A stretch of 64,000 bases of DNA, taken from contig CANTUR010000659.1 of the NCBI GenBank assembly GCA_947683625.1, positions 607,501-671,500 of the forward strand, given 5' to 3'. Position numbers and translations under genes: made by a program. The DNA is from Mallotus nudiflorus. Lineage: Eukaryota > Streptophyta > Magnoliopsida > Malpighiales > Euphorbiaceae. Of this stretch, positions 12,161-22,210 are shown in pieces (positions within the stretch are counted from its first letter, which is position 1; each line of letters starts with the position of its first letter). The notes below the pieces were generated by a model. It searched no databases. It worked only from the letters and a program-made list of their open reading frames with translations, and was not told the origin of the DNA.

Positions 12161-13664
12161 TTTTTGGTTTGCAGTGCCACCACCCGAGCTTGCCACCAGC
12201 CACCATTGAAGCTCACCATCACCTCCCCTCCTTCCTTTCTTCCTTTAACCACCGTTAGAATGCCTACACGTCACCAAAAATTGAGGGACAGTAATTGCTG
12301 CTACAGTAACACTGGCAAGATTCTGGTAATTTTAGCTTGCGATCCCAGGCTCGTTCGACTCCTCTCGGCACGAGCTAGATGATTCTCTAGTCGCTTTGTA
12401 CTAGAAACATCCGGTAGTGTGTTATTGTCAAGTTTTAGTTTAGACCAACTTTATTTTTTTTATTTTTTTGAGGTTAGTTTCCTATGATTCATGTTTGATG
12501 CCTTTATAAATATTTTTGTGTGCAGCTTGAGCTATTCAAATATATTTTTGTTTAATTTTTATGAATTATTTTGATTTTTGGGTGTTTCGATTTCCGGTGA
12601 GTTACTATTCCAATGACCCCTGCTGGAAAACTTTTATATTTTTAATAAATTTTTTGGATTATTTGGATGGCAGTTTATGAAGGAAGTATATGAAAATTTG
12701 GATCCGATTATTTATTACAAAATTTTGAACGTTTATGTGAAAATTTAATTTTTGGAAAAGTTAATATAAATTAGTAAATTTGGTGTTTTAATTGAAATTA
12801 TTGTTAATTAGTATGTTTTGAATAATTTTGGAATAATAAATAGTATTAAAATAATTTTTACAAATTATTTACTATTTTTAACTAATTAATAATAATTTTC
12901 AAAAATATATTCAAATAATAATTTTATTTTTTTTGTGATTAAATGAATTTTTAACTATTTTTATTACATATTTAAACTATTTAAATAATTATTTGTGAAT
13001 TTTACTATTTAATTTCAAATAATTGAAAAAAATGGATTTTTTATTAATATTATATAAATTATTTGAGATTTATTAACTAATTTGAAAAAAAATAATTAGC
13101 TTTTAGGTATTTATTATTTAAATAACTCAAATTGATGTATTTTATTGAATTTTATGGATTTTAATGATTTTTAATATATTATTATAAAATTATTGATTGT
13201 TGCATATTTTGGTTCTCAGTTGGATGAATTGTATAGTTCAGGGTTCCAACCTGAGGTATTGTGCTTTTGAGTATTATTAAAGTGTGTTTATTTGTAGGAT
13301 TAGCTCTACTTTTAGTAGAGTGACGTCTATTTTACAGAGGAGACCCTATCGAAATTTTGGTAGAATTCTAGTAAAACGTGACTTTGGGTCGATCCTAAGT
13401 TTTTGAATTGTGGTCAAGTCGTGTCCTATATCAAGTTACTCTTTAGAATTCCTAGAAGTGTAAAAATACGTATTCAATTCTAATATATGATTATTCACTT
13501 ATTTTCTATAGTTGTGTACTGGATCAGTCCAGTCTGCTCTGTTTAGAGGAGCGCATAACTATGAGTTATTATTTTATATATGCATTGCATGTAGAATACA
13601 TAATTATGAGCATCCATGCTTTCATAATGTATTTAAACATGAATTATTTTACCAAATGATTATG

Positions 13665-13912
13665 TATATGTTGGTATATAAGTGGTATACGTTTGGTATA
13701 TTTTGGTATATATTTAGTATATATATGACATATACGTTTGGTATGTTTTTAGTATATATTTGGTATATATGTGACATATATGTTGGTATATTTTTGGTAT
13801 ATACTCAGTATATTTTTTATATATACTCAGTATATATATTTGGTATATTTTGGTATACATTTGGTATATATTCCGTATATGCTTGGTATATGTTTAGTAT
13901 ATAAATACTATA
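13665..13912 (+). repeat. Degenerate GGTATAT minisatellite in LTR
   Basis: About 20 irregular repeats of 10-22 bases built on TTTGGTATAT / TTAGTATATA, with interruptions GACATATA and CTCAGTATA. The 5' LTR of element 1 carries the last part (about 1-100). Other family LTRs have only a few units (about 24370-24435, 61640-61830). Confidence 0.75.
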
Positions 13913-14856
13913 TTTCTTTAAATCATATTTAAATTATGCATGTTATTTTTTTTAATAATTATATGATTTATTTGAAGGATAGCAATAGAATGTGCTGCCT
14001 AGTGGGCCTCACTAAGACTATGCACATATCAGTGCGTTAGAGTTTAGGGTTGAGATTATGAAATCATTTGATGTGACACTTGATTATTTCAATTATTGAG
14101 AATTGTGGTGAGAGAGTAGTGTGATTGCGGGAGCTAGGTTGACCTAGTATTTTGACGTCAATTACACTGACAATGAGATAATGAGAGCTCGGTTGACTTA
14201 GTATCTCACGACTAGTCTACTATCCAAAAATGGAAAAAAGAATTATTTTGGAATTAAGTAAGTCTGTTGGCTAATGAGACTTAATGATAATATTTTAGGG
14301 TTCTACTTTGATCCTTCACTCAAATAAACTTTTTCTACATTTATTATTATATAAATGTGGATTTTAACATCTATGTGAAATCATGTATATATATACTTAT
14401 ATTGATGCTTAATTGTATATGACCTTAGATTGCATATATATATATTATAATAATTCACTCAATGAGGTTTGACTCCCTTTAATATTTTTTTTATAAGATC
14501 TTCTTTTTCTTCAAACCTCTCCCGTAGTACTACTCGTCAGACTCTTTCCTCCCTGACTGATTTGTCTAAATACTAAATTGTTGTTTCTTATATTTTAGTA
14601 ATCACTACAGTAGTAGCGTTATTGCATTGGTAGTGTATTATAATATTAGAGATTTTGTACCAAAAATTGCATGAAGATATTTTTATTATGTTATAAAATA
14701 AAGATTTGCTTTTATATTAAATAAATTTTTAATTATGGAATATTTTTATATTATTATTGCATGTTTTTTTTATTTTTAAGGCTTGTTATGAGTCTGGATT
14801 CGAAAGAATTTCCGTTCCCTAGCGCTGGTCATGACTCCCCAGTTTGGGTCGTGACA

Positions 14857-15265
14857 ATGATAAGTGAATGAATTCTTATAGAGATTTTGGCAAGCCGACA
14901 CTATCTACATACAGACAAAATAATACAATAATCAGAACTAATGAATTCTCAACCTATAGAAATGAATGACAATATTTTCTTGCCGTTAATAGAAGAAAAT
15001 TATTTTTCTATTTTCAGCATCTTTCTATTTCTTGGTGATTAGTGTCTGGCTCTTCGCTGAAGCCCAATCCTTACTTCTCTTCCTTTTTTTCAGCATAGAT
15101 TTATGAACTATTGCCTTAGTTTCTTCACCCATTTTAGTTCATAAACACTAATAAATCAAACAAACAAACAAATAAAAAGATCAATCAATACCCATAACAG
15201 AAGAAAGAAAACAAATTAATAAAAGTAAAAAAATGTCAGTGATTGTCTTACCTCCTTAAAGCTGA
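14857..15265 (-). pseudogene. 60S ribosomal protein L7 (uL30) pseudogene, 5' part
   Basis: Reading the minus strand from the ATG at 15132, the product starts MGEETKAIVHKSMLKKRKRS, then KDWASAKSQTLITKK, a stop, and KDAENRKIIF. Plant RPL7 proteins have the same pattern: short acidic start, V-P-E-S-V-L-K-K-R-K-R, E-W-A-L-A-K-K-Q, then A-E-N/K-R-K-L-I-F. Stops and a lost frame after residue ~46 make it a pseudogene. Upstream, near 15245-15262, an exon-like segment ends in GGAGGTAAGAC on the minus strand, a candidate donor of a 5' UTR intron, so it need not be a processed copy. Its downstream half is cut by the end of element 1 at 14856. Functional RPL7 belongs to the large ribosomal subunit; this copy would not make it. 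Confidence 0.6.
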
Positions 15266-15713
15266 AGCAAAGACTGCTACAAAAATCTCAACTTTTAAAA
15301 TACAAAAACAAACTTATGTTGTTTAGATCTCAAGTTCCTTCTTTAAATGACAAATAACACATCACACACTTCTTAATTCCATTCATTACACTTCTAGTGA
15401 CTTAAGTAACGTAAGCATTGTAAGAAAGCAGATGAAAGATAAAGAATATCAATAAAATCCTAACCCATAGCAGCAAAATTTAATTACCTTCTTGGGTCTC
15501 CTGATCTTGTGACTATGATTCATTAACAGAAAGACATGGGTTTTGAATATCAATAATAGCAAGAGGATTTCCTTAGAAATATTAATAATAAAAGGTGTCA
15601 GCTTTGGGATATCATTAAGTGATTTAGGCATTGTTGTAGTTTTATCAACAAAAGGGGTATCTAAATCGAGTTCAAATCTAGGAGATTGATTAAAGAAGAG
15701 ATAAAAGCAATAT
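15266..15713. other. Unassigned spacer with an antisense exon-like stretch
   Basis: The segment lies upstream (in minus orientation) of the RPL7 relic. On the minus strand an open stretch at about 15470-15700 reads SPRFELDLDTPFVDKTT and then MPKSLNDIPKL, with a possible splice donor AAG|GTAATT near 15490. The composition looks coding-like but I do not recognise it, and it would need a frameshift to continue. No other gene is visible here. Confidence 0.3.
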
Positions 15714-16005
15714 TGTAAGCACCTAATTTTAGGATAGTTGAGTGTGGATGCAACAGAAAATTCCAATGATGAAAATTTGTTACACATAGGTATGTGGACA
15801 TTGATTTTTCAATCTCAAGGCTTAATTGCATTTTTTAAGGACTTAAACCTAATTGTAAGGTTTCGATTCTTTCAAAGATCATTCGATAATAAAAAAATTT
15901 TAAAAAAAAGATTACCAATCAAAATTCTATAATTTCGATCAGAATTACACATTTCTAGTTGGAAATGTACAATTTCGATCAAAATTGCACAATCCTAATT
16001 GGAGG
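15714..16005 (+). repeat. 5' LTR-like direct repeat of element B
   Basis: It begins TGTAAGCACCTAATTTTAGG and is repeated at 18592 (TGTAAGCACTCAATTCGAG). Similarity runs through GGACATTGATTTTTCAATCTCA, AAGGACTTAA, CTAATTGTAAGGTTT and a small palindrome array. After about 16005 it no longer matches the downstream copy, so this copy is truncated or diverged. The TG start fits an LTR. Confidence 0.6.
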
Positions 16006-16327
16006 TGAATTTAATTTTTGTAAATTTTTTATTGTACATGGCATGCATACACTTGCATACATCTGTTGTGAAAATATGTTCTTTGCATAATAAAGTCTTT
16101 GAGCCTATATAAGATTGTACAAATACTTTGCTACTAACATTTCAAATTAGTATTGTAAAAGTGCAGAAAAGTATTCAAAGTATCATCATATATGAAGTAT
16201 TTATAGGAAAAGGGCAATACTAGCAAGGTGAACTTGATGCTTAACGAGACTCTAGACCATAGGAGCCCAATAAATCATAGGCCTATCCAACAAGGAGAGA
16301 CCATCGATAGTGGTACTTATAGAAGCT

Positions 16328-16960
16328 TCATCCTGGCAACTCAAGAGACTGGATATGACGCTCAAGCTCCTTAGACTCATCATCTATTCCCATAACCTCA
16401 TCTGGAGAATTATCTGGAGTAGCACCTGAAGCCTCAATAAGAGGAAAACCTACTCCCACAAACTGTAAAAGCAAAAGACAATCAATAACATAAGGAGTAA
16501 CAAAAGACAAGCATACCTCAGATGGGTCAATGGAAATTTATTCTAAGAGATGCTCCATAATGTACCTTTAATAACTATGAGAGTGCTTACAATAAGGCAC
16601 TGAATCCCTAGAGAGTCTCTCTCAACTCCTAACTAGTCAAAGCAAAACTCCATAATGTCAAAACCAATATAGGGCATGGAATGTAGGGATGAGAAGGTCC
16701 AACATGCTAGCGATACATGCACTTAGCCCTTAAAAGGGAAGAATGCACTCAAAATTTGAGATGAATGCACTCTAAAACTTCTCTGATTATAAAATAAGAC
16801 CTCTAACTTCTAAACCTTTTTGCAAGGATATCGAGAGGAGGAATAAGACCTTTTATTATAGCATAAATGGGACCGATAGGAAGATAAATTCAGTCCTAGG
16901 CCATGACCACAATGATAGAGTATCATGACCTTTACAATCAGAGACATCATAACCATAATC
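16328..16960 (-). pseudogene. Antisense coding relic in element B, function unknown
   Basis: The minus strand reads, with stops, YLPIGPIYAIIKGLIPPLD, ILAKRFRS, YFIIREVLECIHLKF and, after a possible intron, FVGVGFPLIEASGATPDNSP then DEVMGIDDESKELERHIQSL and a stop near 16328. Candidate splice signals are GAG|GTATGC and TTTTACAG|TTTGTG on the minus strand (about 16515 and 16465). The acidic C-terminus and exon-like structure look like a degraded spliced ORF. Its antisense position near an LTR resembles the extra antisense ORFs described in Tat elements. I do not recognise the protein family. Confidence 0.4.
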
Positions 16961-17639
16961 AAAAGGGAGTACTAAAGAACATCATTACGTTTTGATAAAA
17001 TTTCTTTACCTGCAAATAAACATGTTTAACTTATTGTTTTTTGTGCAAGCAAATAAAAAGGAATGAACAAAGAAGAAAGGAACCAGTATGACAATAAGAA
17101 CGAGCAAGATAGCAAATGTTAATTGCTCAACAGAATATCACCTTACATAGGAAATACACTAAAAAAATCAATGGAAGTAACATAACTTTATATCTTTAGT
17201 TTTCACAATGAAGTACAATCTTAAATCCACAAATTAAAATTCATCCACTGCATAAGATCACGTGTGAAAACTTATCTCATGAACTTTGATCTTAATGGCT
17301 TTATTACCCTTATAGAATTTAGATGATTAGTTAATAACTATATGTTGAGAGTTTCTAAAACTCTCAGTAATTTATGTTTGCTTTACACCTAAAGGAGGAG
17401 AAGAATATACAAAAACCAAAATCTATGGACTTGCATCATTTCAGTTTTTTGAATGATAAATATGCATATAATCTACTCCAATGCTCAGAAATGCATATGA
17501 GTACAAAATCCCTTGACAAAATCCATGCTGAATAATACAAGAAGAGCAGAGGAATACTAAGAGGAGAATTCAAATAAGAGCAAGAATAATTTACTCTAAT
17601 GCTCAAAATTGAGTAAGAGTATCAACATGAAACCTTTGA
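16961..17639. other. Element B internal non-coding sequence
   Basis: AT-rich sequence without open frames on either strand and without recognisable domains. It leads into the tandem array. Confidence 0.4.
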
Positions 17640-18420
17640 AGGTATCCACACTAAGTATTACACTAGCAGTTATATACTCTAGCATTATAAAAGACAAGTA
17701 ATGAAAGGGTTGCAGCTAATCACAAGCAATTATAGACTATAGCATTATAAAGGCAAGTAATAAAAGGGTTGCAGCTAATCACGAGCAGTTATGGACTGTA
17801 GCATTAAAGGTGAGCGATAGAAGGGTTGCAGCTAATCACGAGTAGTTATGGACTATAGCATTATAAAAGCAAGCAATGAAAGGGTTGCAGCTAATTATGA
17901 GCAATTATTGACTATAGCATTATAAAGGTAAGCAATGAAAGGGTTTCAGCTAATCATGAGCAATTATGGACTATAGCATTATAAAGGCAAGCAATGAAAA
18001 AGTTACAGATAATCGTGAGCAGTTATAGGCTGTAGCATCAAAGGCTAAAAATAGAAAGTTATAGCTAATAAAATTACAAGCAATCGTGGATTGTAACAGC
18101 AAGTCAGGAAATAATGAAAGGGTTGTGGCTGAATCAAAATCATTAGTGAGCAATGAAAGAATGGCAATTGGTAAGCAGTTATAGAATATAGCATCATAGA
18201 TGAGCAATAAAAAAGTTACAATTAATCAAAATTTATAAGCAATTATGGATTACAGTGTCAAGGTGAGCAACAAAAGAGTTGCAACCAATTAAAATCATCA
18301 ACAAGCAATGAAAAGATTGTAACTAAACTAAAAGTTATGAGTAGTTATGGACTGCAGTGTTAAAAGCGAACAACGAAAAGGTTGTAACCATTTAAAACTT
18401 GCCAACAATTATAAATTACA
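17640..18420 (+). repeat. Tandem array of ~59-bp units in element B
   Basis: The core GGGTTGCAGCTAATCA recurs at 17706, 17766, 17823, 17882 and 17941 (spacings 60, 57, 59, 59). More diverged units follow at about 17999, 18055 and 18119, and on to 18420. Each unit carries a second conserved part, AGCAATTATGGACTATAGCATTATAAAGG. Units in the middle are the most alike and those downstream decay. It lies some 170 bases before the 3' LTR-like repeat. Confidence 0.85.
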
Positions 18421-18591
18421 ACAGCATAAAGCCTACATCATGGAATGATAAAAGCAACATCGTGCTATTTAGTATTATAGACAAAAGCTCTGTAATATGT
18501 CAGGTAAGTTTTCTAACTCTTTGCTTTAAAATTGTGTGCTTATTCATTATGTCATAATTTATTAAGCAAACGGCAACAAAGGGGAGTAACT

Positions 18592-19101
18592 GTAAGCACT
18601 CAATTCGAGATAGTCGAGTGCGGACGCGATAGAGGACTCCAATGATGAAATTTTTTATAAATAGGTTTTTGGACATTGATTTTCAATCTCAAAGCTTAAT
18701 TTCTTTTTTTAAGGACTTAATATTAATGCTTTCTTTAGGGACCTAATTGTAAGGTTTAGATTCTTTTAAGGATCATTCAGTAATTAAAGTTAAAAAAAAA
18801 GATTACCAATCAAAATTCTGTAATTTCAATCGAAATTATATATTTTCAATTGGAAATATGTAATTCCAACTAGAATTACACATTTCCTGTTGGTTGTACA
18901 TTTTCGATCGGAAATGCATAATTTCGATCATAAATACATAATTCATATCGAAATTATACATTTTTGATAGGAAATATGCAATTCTGATCTGAATTACACA
19001 ATCCCGATCTGACACGTGGCACAATCTAGGCACAATTGAGATGAGGTGGCAAAGTTCATGTACTTGGTTATTATATATTTTATATAGATTATGGATGTTC
19101 A
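18592..19101 (+). repeat. 3' LTR-like direct repeat of element B
   Basis: This is the longer copy of the repeat at 15714. It starts TGTAAGCACTCAATTCGAG, contains the palindrome array (18815-19012), then ACACGTGGCACAATCTAG, an AT-rich TATA-like stretch, and a possible CA end at 19100-19101. The right boundary is a guess, because hAT-like coding sequence begins about 19111. Confidence 0.55.
18815..19012 (+). repeat. Array of ~20-bp imperfect palindromes
   Basis: About ten units alternate between AATTTCGATCGAAATT-like and CATTTTCGATCGGAAATG-like palindromes, giving a ~40-bp dimer period. The truncated 5' copy (about 15905-15990) has only about four units, so copy number differs between the two repeats. 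Confidence 0.75.
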
Positions 19102-19110
19102 AGTCTTATA

Positions 19111-19323
19111 GATGATAATAAAATTTATTTTGATTTAATAATTATGAATGTTAAAAAATTACTATTAGAATTATTTAATGAATATAAAGATTATGTTAAT
19201 ATTTTTACTCCTAGTTCTACGACCTGTAGTTCTTCTATTCCTTCTACTTTAAGTAACAGTCAAGTCCAAGATGAACAAATTAAAATTAGTATGTGTGATA
19301 GTGTTTTGATGCAAAGATGTAAA
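19111..19323 (+). pseudogene. hAT transposase (RICESLEEPER-type) relic, 5' piece
   Basis: The open frame reads IYFDLIIMNVKKLLLELFNE, then YKDYVNIFTPSSTT followed by a serine-rich linker. In plant hAT transposases of the RICESLEEPER group, a helix of type V-x-x-x-L-x-x-L-F-x-E-Y and a Ser/Thr-rich linker precede the C-terminal dimerisation domain. That domain is found at 25482-25790 on the far side of two nested LTRs. The N-terminal BED finger and catalytic region are not present upstream, where element B lies. The piece ends GTAAA at the LTR C insertion point. Confidence 0.6.
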
Positions 19324-22210
19324 TGTTATAACCCAAATTTTATAAAATTAAATTTTGGGATTTACAGTGTTAATAAATATTTTATTAATTTACTATATTA
19401 TGGTTATTTTGTAGAAGTAAATTCAAGTGTTATTATTTATTTTATCATATTGTGGTATTAATATTAAATTGAGTTTTAAAAATTAAATTTGTTGTTATAT
19501 ATTATTTAATAATATTATTATTATTATCATTATTTGTGAATAATGCTAATTTAGTGTATTTAATATATTTTAATATTATGTTGTGAATTTAATTAGAAAA
19601 GTAAATATTTAAATTAAAAATATTATTTTTATATATATAAACCAAAATTTTCCTTCCCCCTTTTTCTTTCCTTCCTTCCCCTTCTCTTTCCCTTCTTATT
19701 CTCTTTTCTACGTGAAATGCAGAATCATGCAACGCACCACCAGCAAGCACCCACGCCACCACTCCCCTTTGCTCACCATCGCCACCACCTTCTCTTTTCT
19801 TCCTCTTCCTCCTACCGTCATTTTCTTTCCTCTCCCTCTTGGTTTCTCTTGGTACAGTCAGCCTCTGGGTCACGCCAATAACTTTTTCGATGACGTCAAG
19901 GGCCAACATCAGTCTCATTTGAAAGCTTGTTCCTTGGGCTTCATTTTTCCCAAGGTAATTCATCTTATTAACCTTGAATTCAACTTCAATTTTGTTAATT
20001 TCATTCTAGGGTTTATAATTTAAATTGTTGATTTTGTGTTCAATTGGTTTTATTTTTGTTAAATTGACTAAAGATTAGTTAAATTAAAGTTTTAAGCTTT
20101 CCAAATATGTGTTTAAATTTGATTTTGGAGATAGTTGAGATTTGAACACTATTTCTAGCTCAGTTACTGTTCACGAGGATTGTCCTGACTCGGAAATGTG
20201 TTTTATTTTTAATAAATTTTACGGACTATTTTAAGCATATTTTGTTAAAAAAATTTATTGAAATTATGTTACAATTATTTATTATAAAATTTTGAATGTT
20301 TATGTAAAAATTGAATTTTTGAAAAAATTAGTAAATTTTGTATTTGTATTGAATTATTGTTAATTAATATGTTTTGGATAATTTTTGAGTAATAAATAGT
20401 ATTAAAATAATTTTTTTAAATTATTTACTATTTTTAACTAATTAATAATAATTTCTGGAAATATATTCGACTAATAGTTTTATCTATTATTTTTATGATT
20501 AAATGGATTTTTAAGCTATTTTTATTATATACTTGGGAAATTTAAATAATTATTGGTAATTTGTGCTATTTAATTTTGAATATTTAAAAAATGGATTTTT
20601 ATTAATATTATTTAATTATATTTGAGATTTTATTAATTATTTTAAAAATAAATATCTTTAATGTTTTTATTATTTAAATAAGTTGAATTGTGGTGTTTTT
20701 TTTATTTTTATGGATTTTAGTGATTTTTAATATTTATTATTATATGATTGGTTATTGTGTATATTAGTTATCGGTTGGGGAATTTATATAGTTCGGGGGC
20801 CCAATAAGAGAAGTTGAGCTATGTAAATATTTGAAATGTGTTTTTGTATCGAATCAACTCTACTTTTAGTAGAGAAACATTCGTTTTATAGAGAAGATTT
20901 TGCTGAATTTTCAATAGAATTCTTGTAAAACATGATATCGGGTCGGTTTTGAGTTTTGAATTGTTGTCGAGTCGTGTCTTAGATTGAGTCATTCTTTAGA
21001 ATTTCTAGAAGTATAATTATGTTTTGGATTCTAATATATTATTATTTTATTATTTTCCATAGTTGCTCTGCGTGCTAGACCTATCAAATTGGACCAGTCG
21101 AGCCAGTGCCAAAGAGCACGATATAACAGTGAGTTATTATCATATGTATACATTGCATCTAAATTAAATATTATGAGCATTCATATGTTTTTAATAAATA
21201 TGAATTTAATTATGCTCATTTCATTATATGATATTTATTATTGTTAATATTTATATATATGTTTCCATATATAATTGAGAATATTTATTTTGAATAGTAT
21301 ATGTTGTCATATTTTACATTGAATTTTCATTATATTATTACGAAACAATGTTTTAGAGGATATTTGTAGAACATGCCACTTAGCAGATCACGCTAGGGCT
21401 GTTGCGCAACATTACGCTAGAATTAGGCTTTAAGAGATTATATGAGAATTATGGTTTTTGGTGAATTTTGAATAATAAGGGGTGTGACTGTGAATCTTTG
21501 GTTGACCTGTAAGGTACTTAGAGCCAGTTAACACTAGTAGAGGAACTATGAATCCTTATGACCCTTTGTGTACTCGGGACCAATTAAGTGCCAAAAGTTG
21601 GATATAAGAAATATTTTGGAGTTATAGAAAGTCTGATGGCTAATTATATTCAGTGTTGAGATTGTGAAAATTTAGGGATTTTACTCTGATCCTCCACTCA
21701 AAATTTTTATGCATTTATTATTATTATAAAAGTGGATTTTTTAGCATCTGTATGATATATTATTATTATTATACCTATTTTTGAGTGTATATTTCTTTAG
21801 GTTGTATGTATATATATTATAATAATTCACTGAGTGTGGTATGACTCCCCTCAATATTTTTTTTAGGATTTTTTCCTTCAGACCTCCCTAATAGAACTCT
21901 TCGTCGGACTCTGTCATCCCCAGCTAACTTATGTAAACATTGAACTATTACTCTTCTTCTATTTTAGTAATCACTGTAGTAGTAGTGTTTATTATTGTAG
22001 TAATTGTGTTGTATTAGTTAGAGACCCTGTATTTGAATATTGTATGAAGATATTTTATTATGTTATGATATAAGGATTTATTTTATATTAATTAAAGTTT
22101 TAATTCTGAGTTATTTTGTGTTATGTTACATGTGTTTTTTATTTTTAAGGCTTGCTACGAATTCCAGATTTGTAAGAATTCTCGTTCTCTAGCATTGGTC
22201 ATAACTCCCT
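19324..22210 (+). repeat. Solo LTR C (Tekay family), main part
   Basis: It starts TGTTATAACCC, aligning with TGTAATATCCC of LTR D, and follows the family LTR order. The hairpin block is at 20865-20939, the hairpin-pair region at 21482-21592, and the terminal part is GAATTCTCGTTCTCTAGC. The last ~16 bases are displaced to 25466-25481 by LTR D. Total length is about 2.9 kb with no internal gag-pol, so it is a solo LTR. Flanks GTAAA (19319-19323) and ATAAA (25482-25486) look like a 5-bp target duplication with one change. It is the most diverged family copy in the window, so probably the oldest. Confidence 0.82.

Larger units (their letters stand above)
1..14856 (+). mobile_element. Ty3/gypsy element 1, Tekay/Del-like chromovirus, decayed, window-truncated
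   Basis: The order is 5' LTR (1-1065, cut by the window edge), primer binding site, gag, protease, reverse transcriptase, RNase H, integrase, chromodomain-like tail, purine tract (6027-6038) and 3' LTR (6040-14856). The order RT-RNase H-integrase makes it Ty3/gypsy. The long LTR and the C-terminal chromodomain-like tail point to the Tekay/Del chromovirus lineage. The internal part has many stops and frameshifts and cannot be autonomous. The 3' LTR is interrupted by about 5.7 kb of pararetrovirus sequence. Window base 1 aligns with about 13814 in the 3' LTR (shared TTGGTATATTTTGG tract). The 3' flank starts ATGAT at 14857; the matching target duplication would lie left of the window. Confidence 0.88.
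11809..14856 (+). repeat. 3' LTR of element 1, second fragment
   Basis: After the viral stop, the sequence aligns with LTR C from about 19440 and runs in the family order. That order is AT-rich U3, TATA tract, CT-rich zone, AT-rich zone, hairpin block (13304-13387), GGTATAT repeats, hairpin pair (14119-14223), and the end GGGTCGTGACA at 14856. With 6040-6110 it totals about 3.1 kb, close to the 3.25-3.37 kb of other complete family LTRs, so little LTR sequence was lost. Confidence 0.85.
15714..19101 (+). mobile_element. Element B: deletion derivative of a large LTR retrotransposon (Tat-like?)
   Basis: Direct repeats starting TGTAAGCAC flank about 2.6 kb without any gag, RT or integrase on the plus strand. 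The interior has an antisense coding relic (16328-16960) and a ~59-bp tandem array (17640-18420) just upstream of the second repeat. An antisense ORF and tandem repeats between pol and the 3' LTR are known features of Tat/Ogre elements, so I infer a pol-deleted derivative. No matching target duplication was found (AATAT on the left; AGTCT after a possible CA end at 19101). The boundaries, especially the right one, are uncertain. Confidence 0.45.

Noticed and set aside
13512..13904. 130-codon plus-strand ORF rich in Tyr/Ile/Phe
   Set aside because: It is a translation of the GGTATAT minisatellite in the LTR; the residue pattern simply follows the repeat.
17640..18420. Regularly spaced repeats resembling a CRISPR array
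   Set aside because: Units are continuous tandem repeats without unique spacers, in plant nuclear DNA inside an LTR element.
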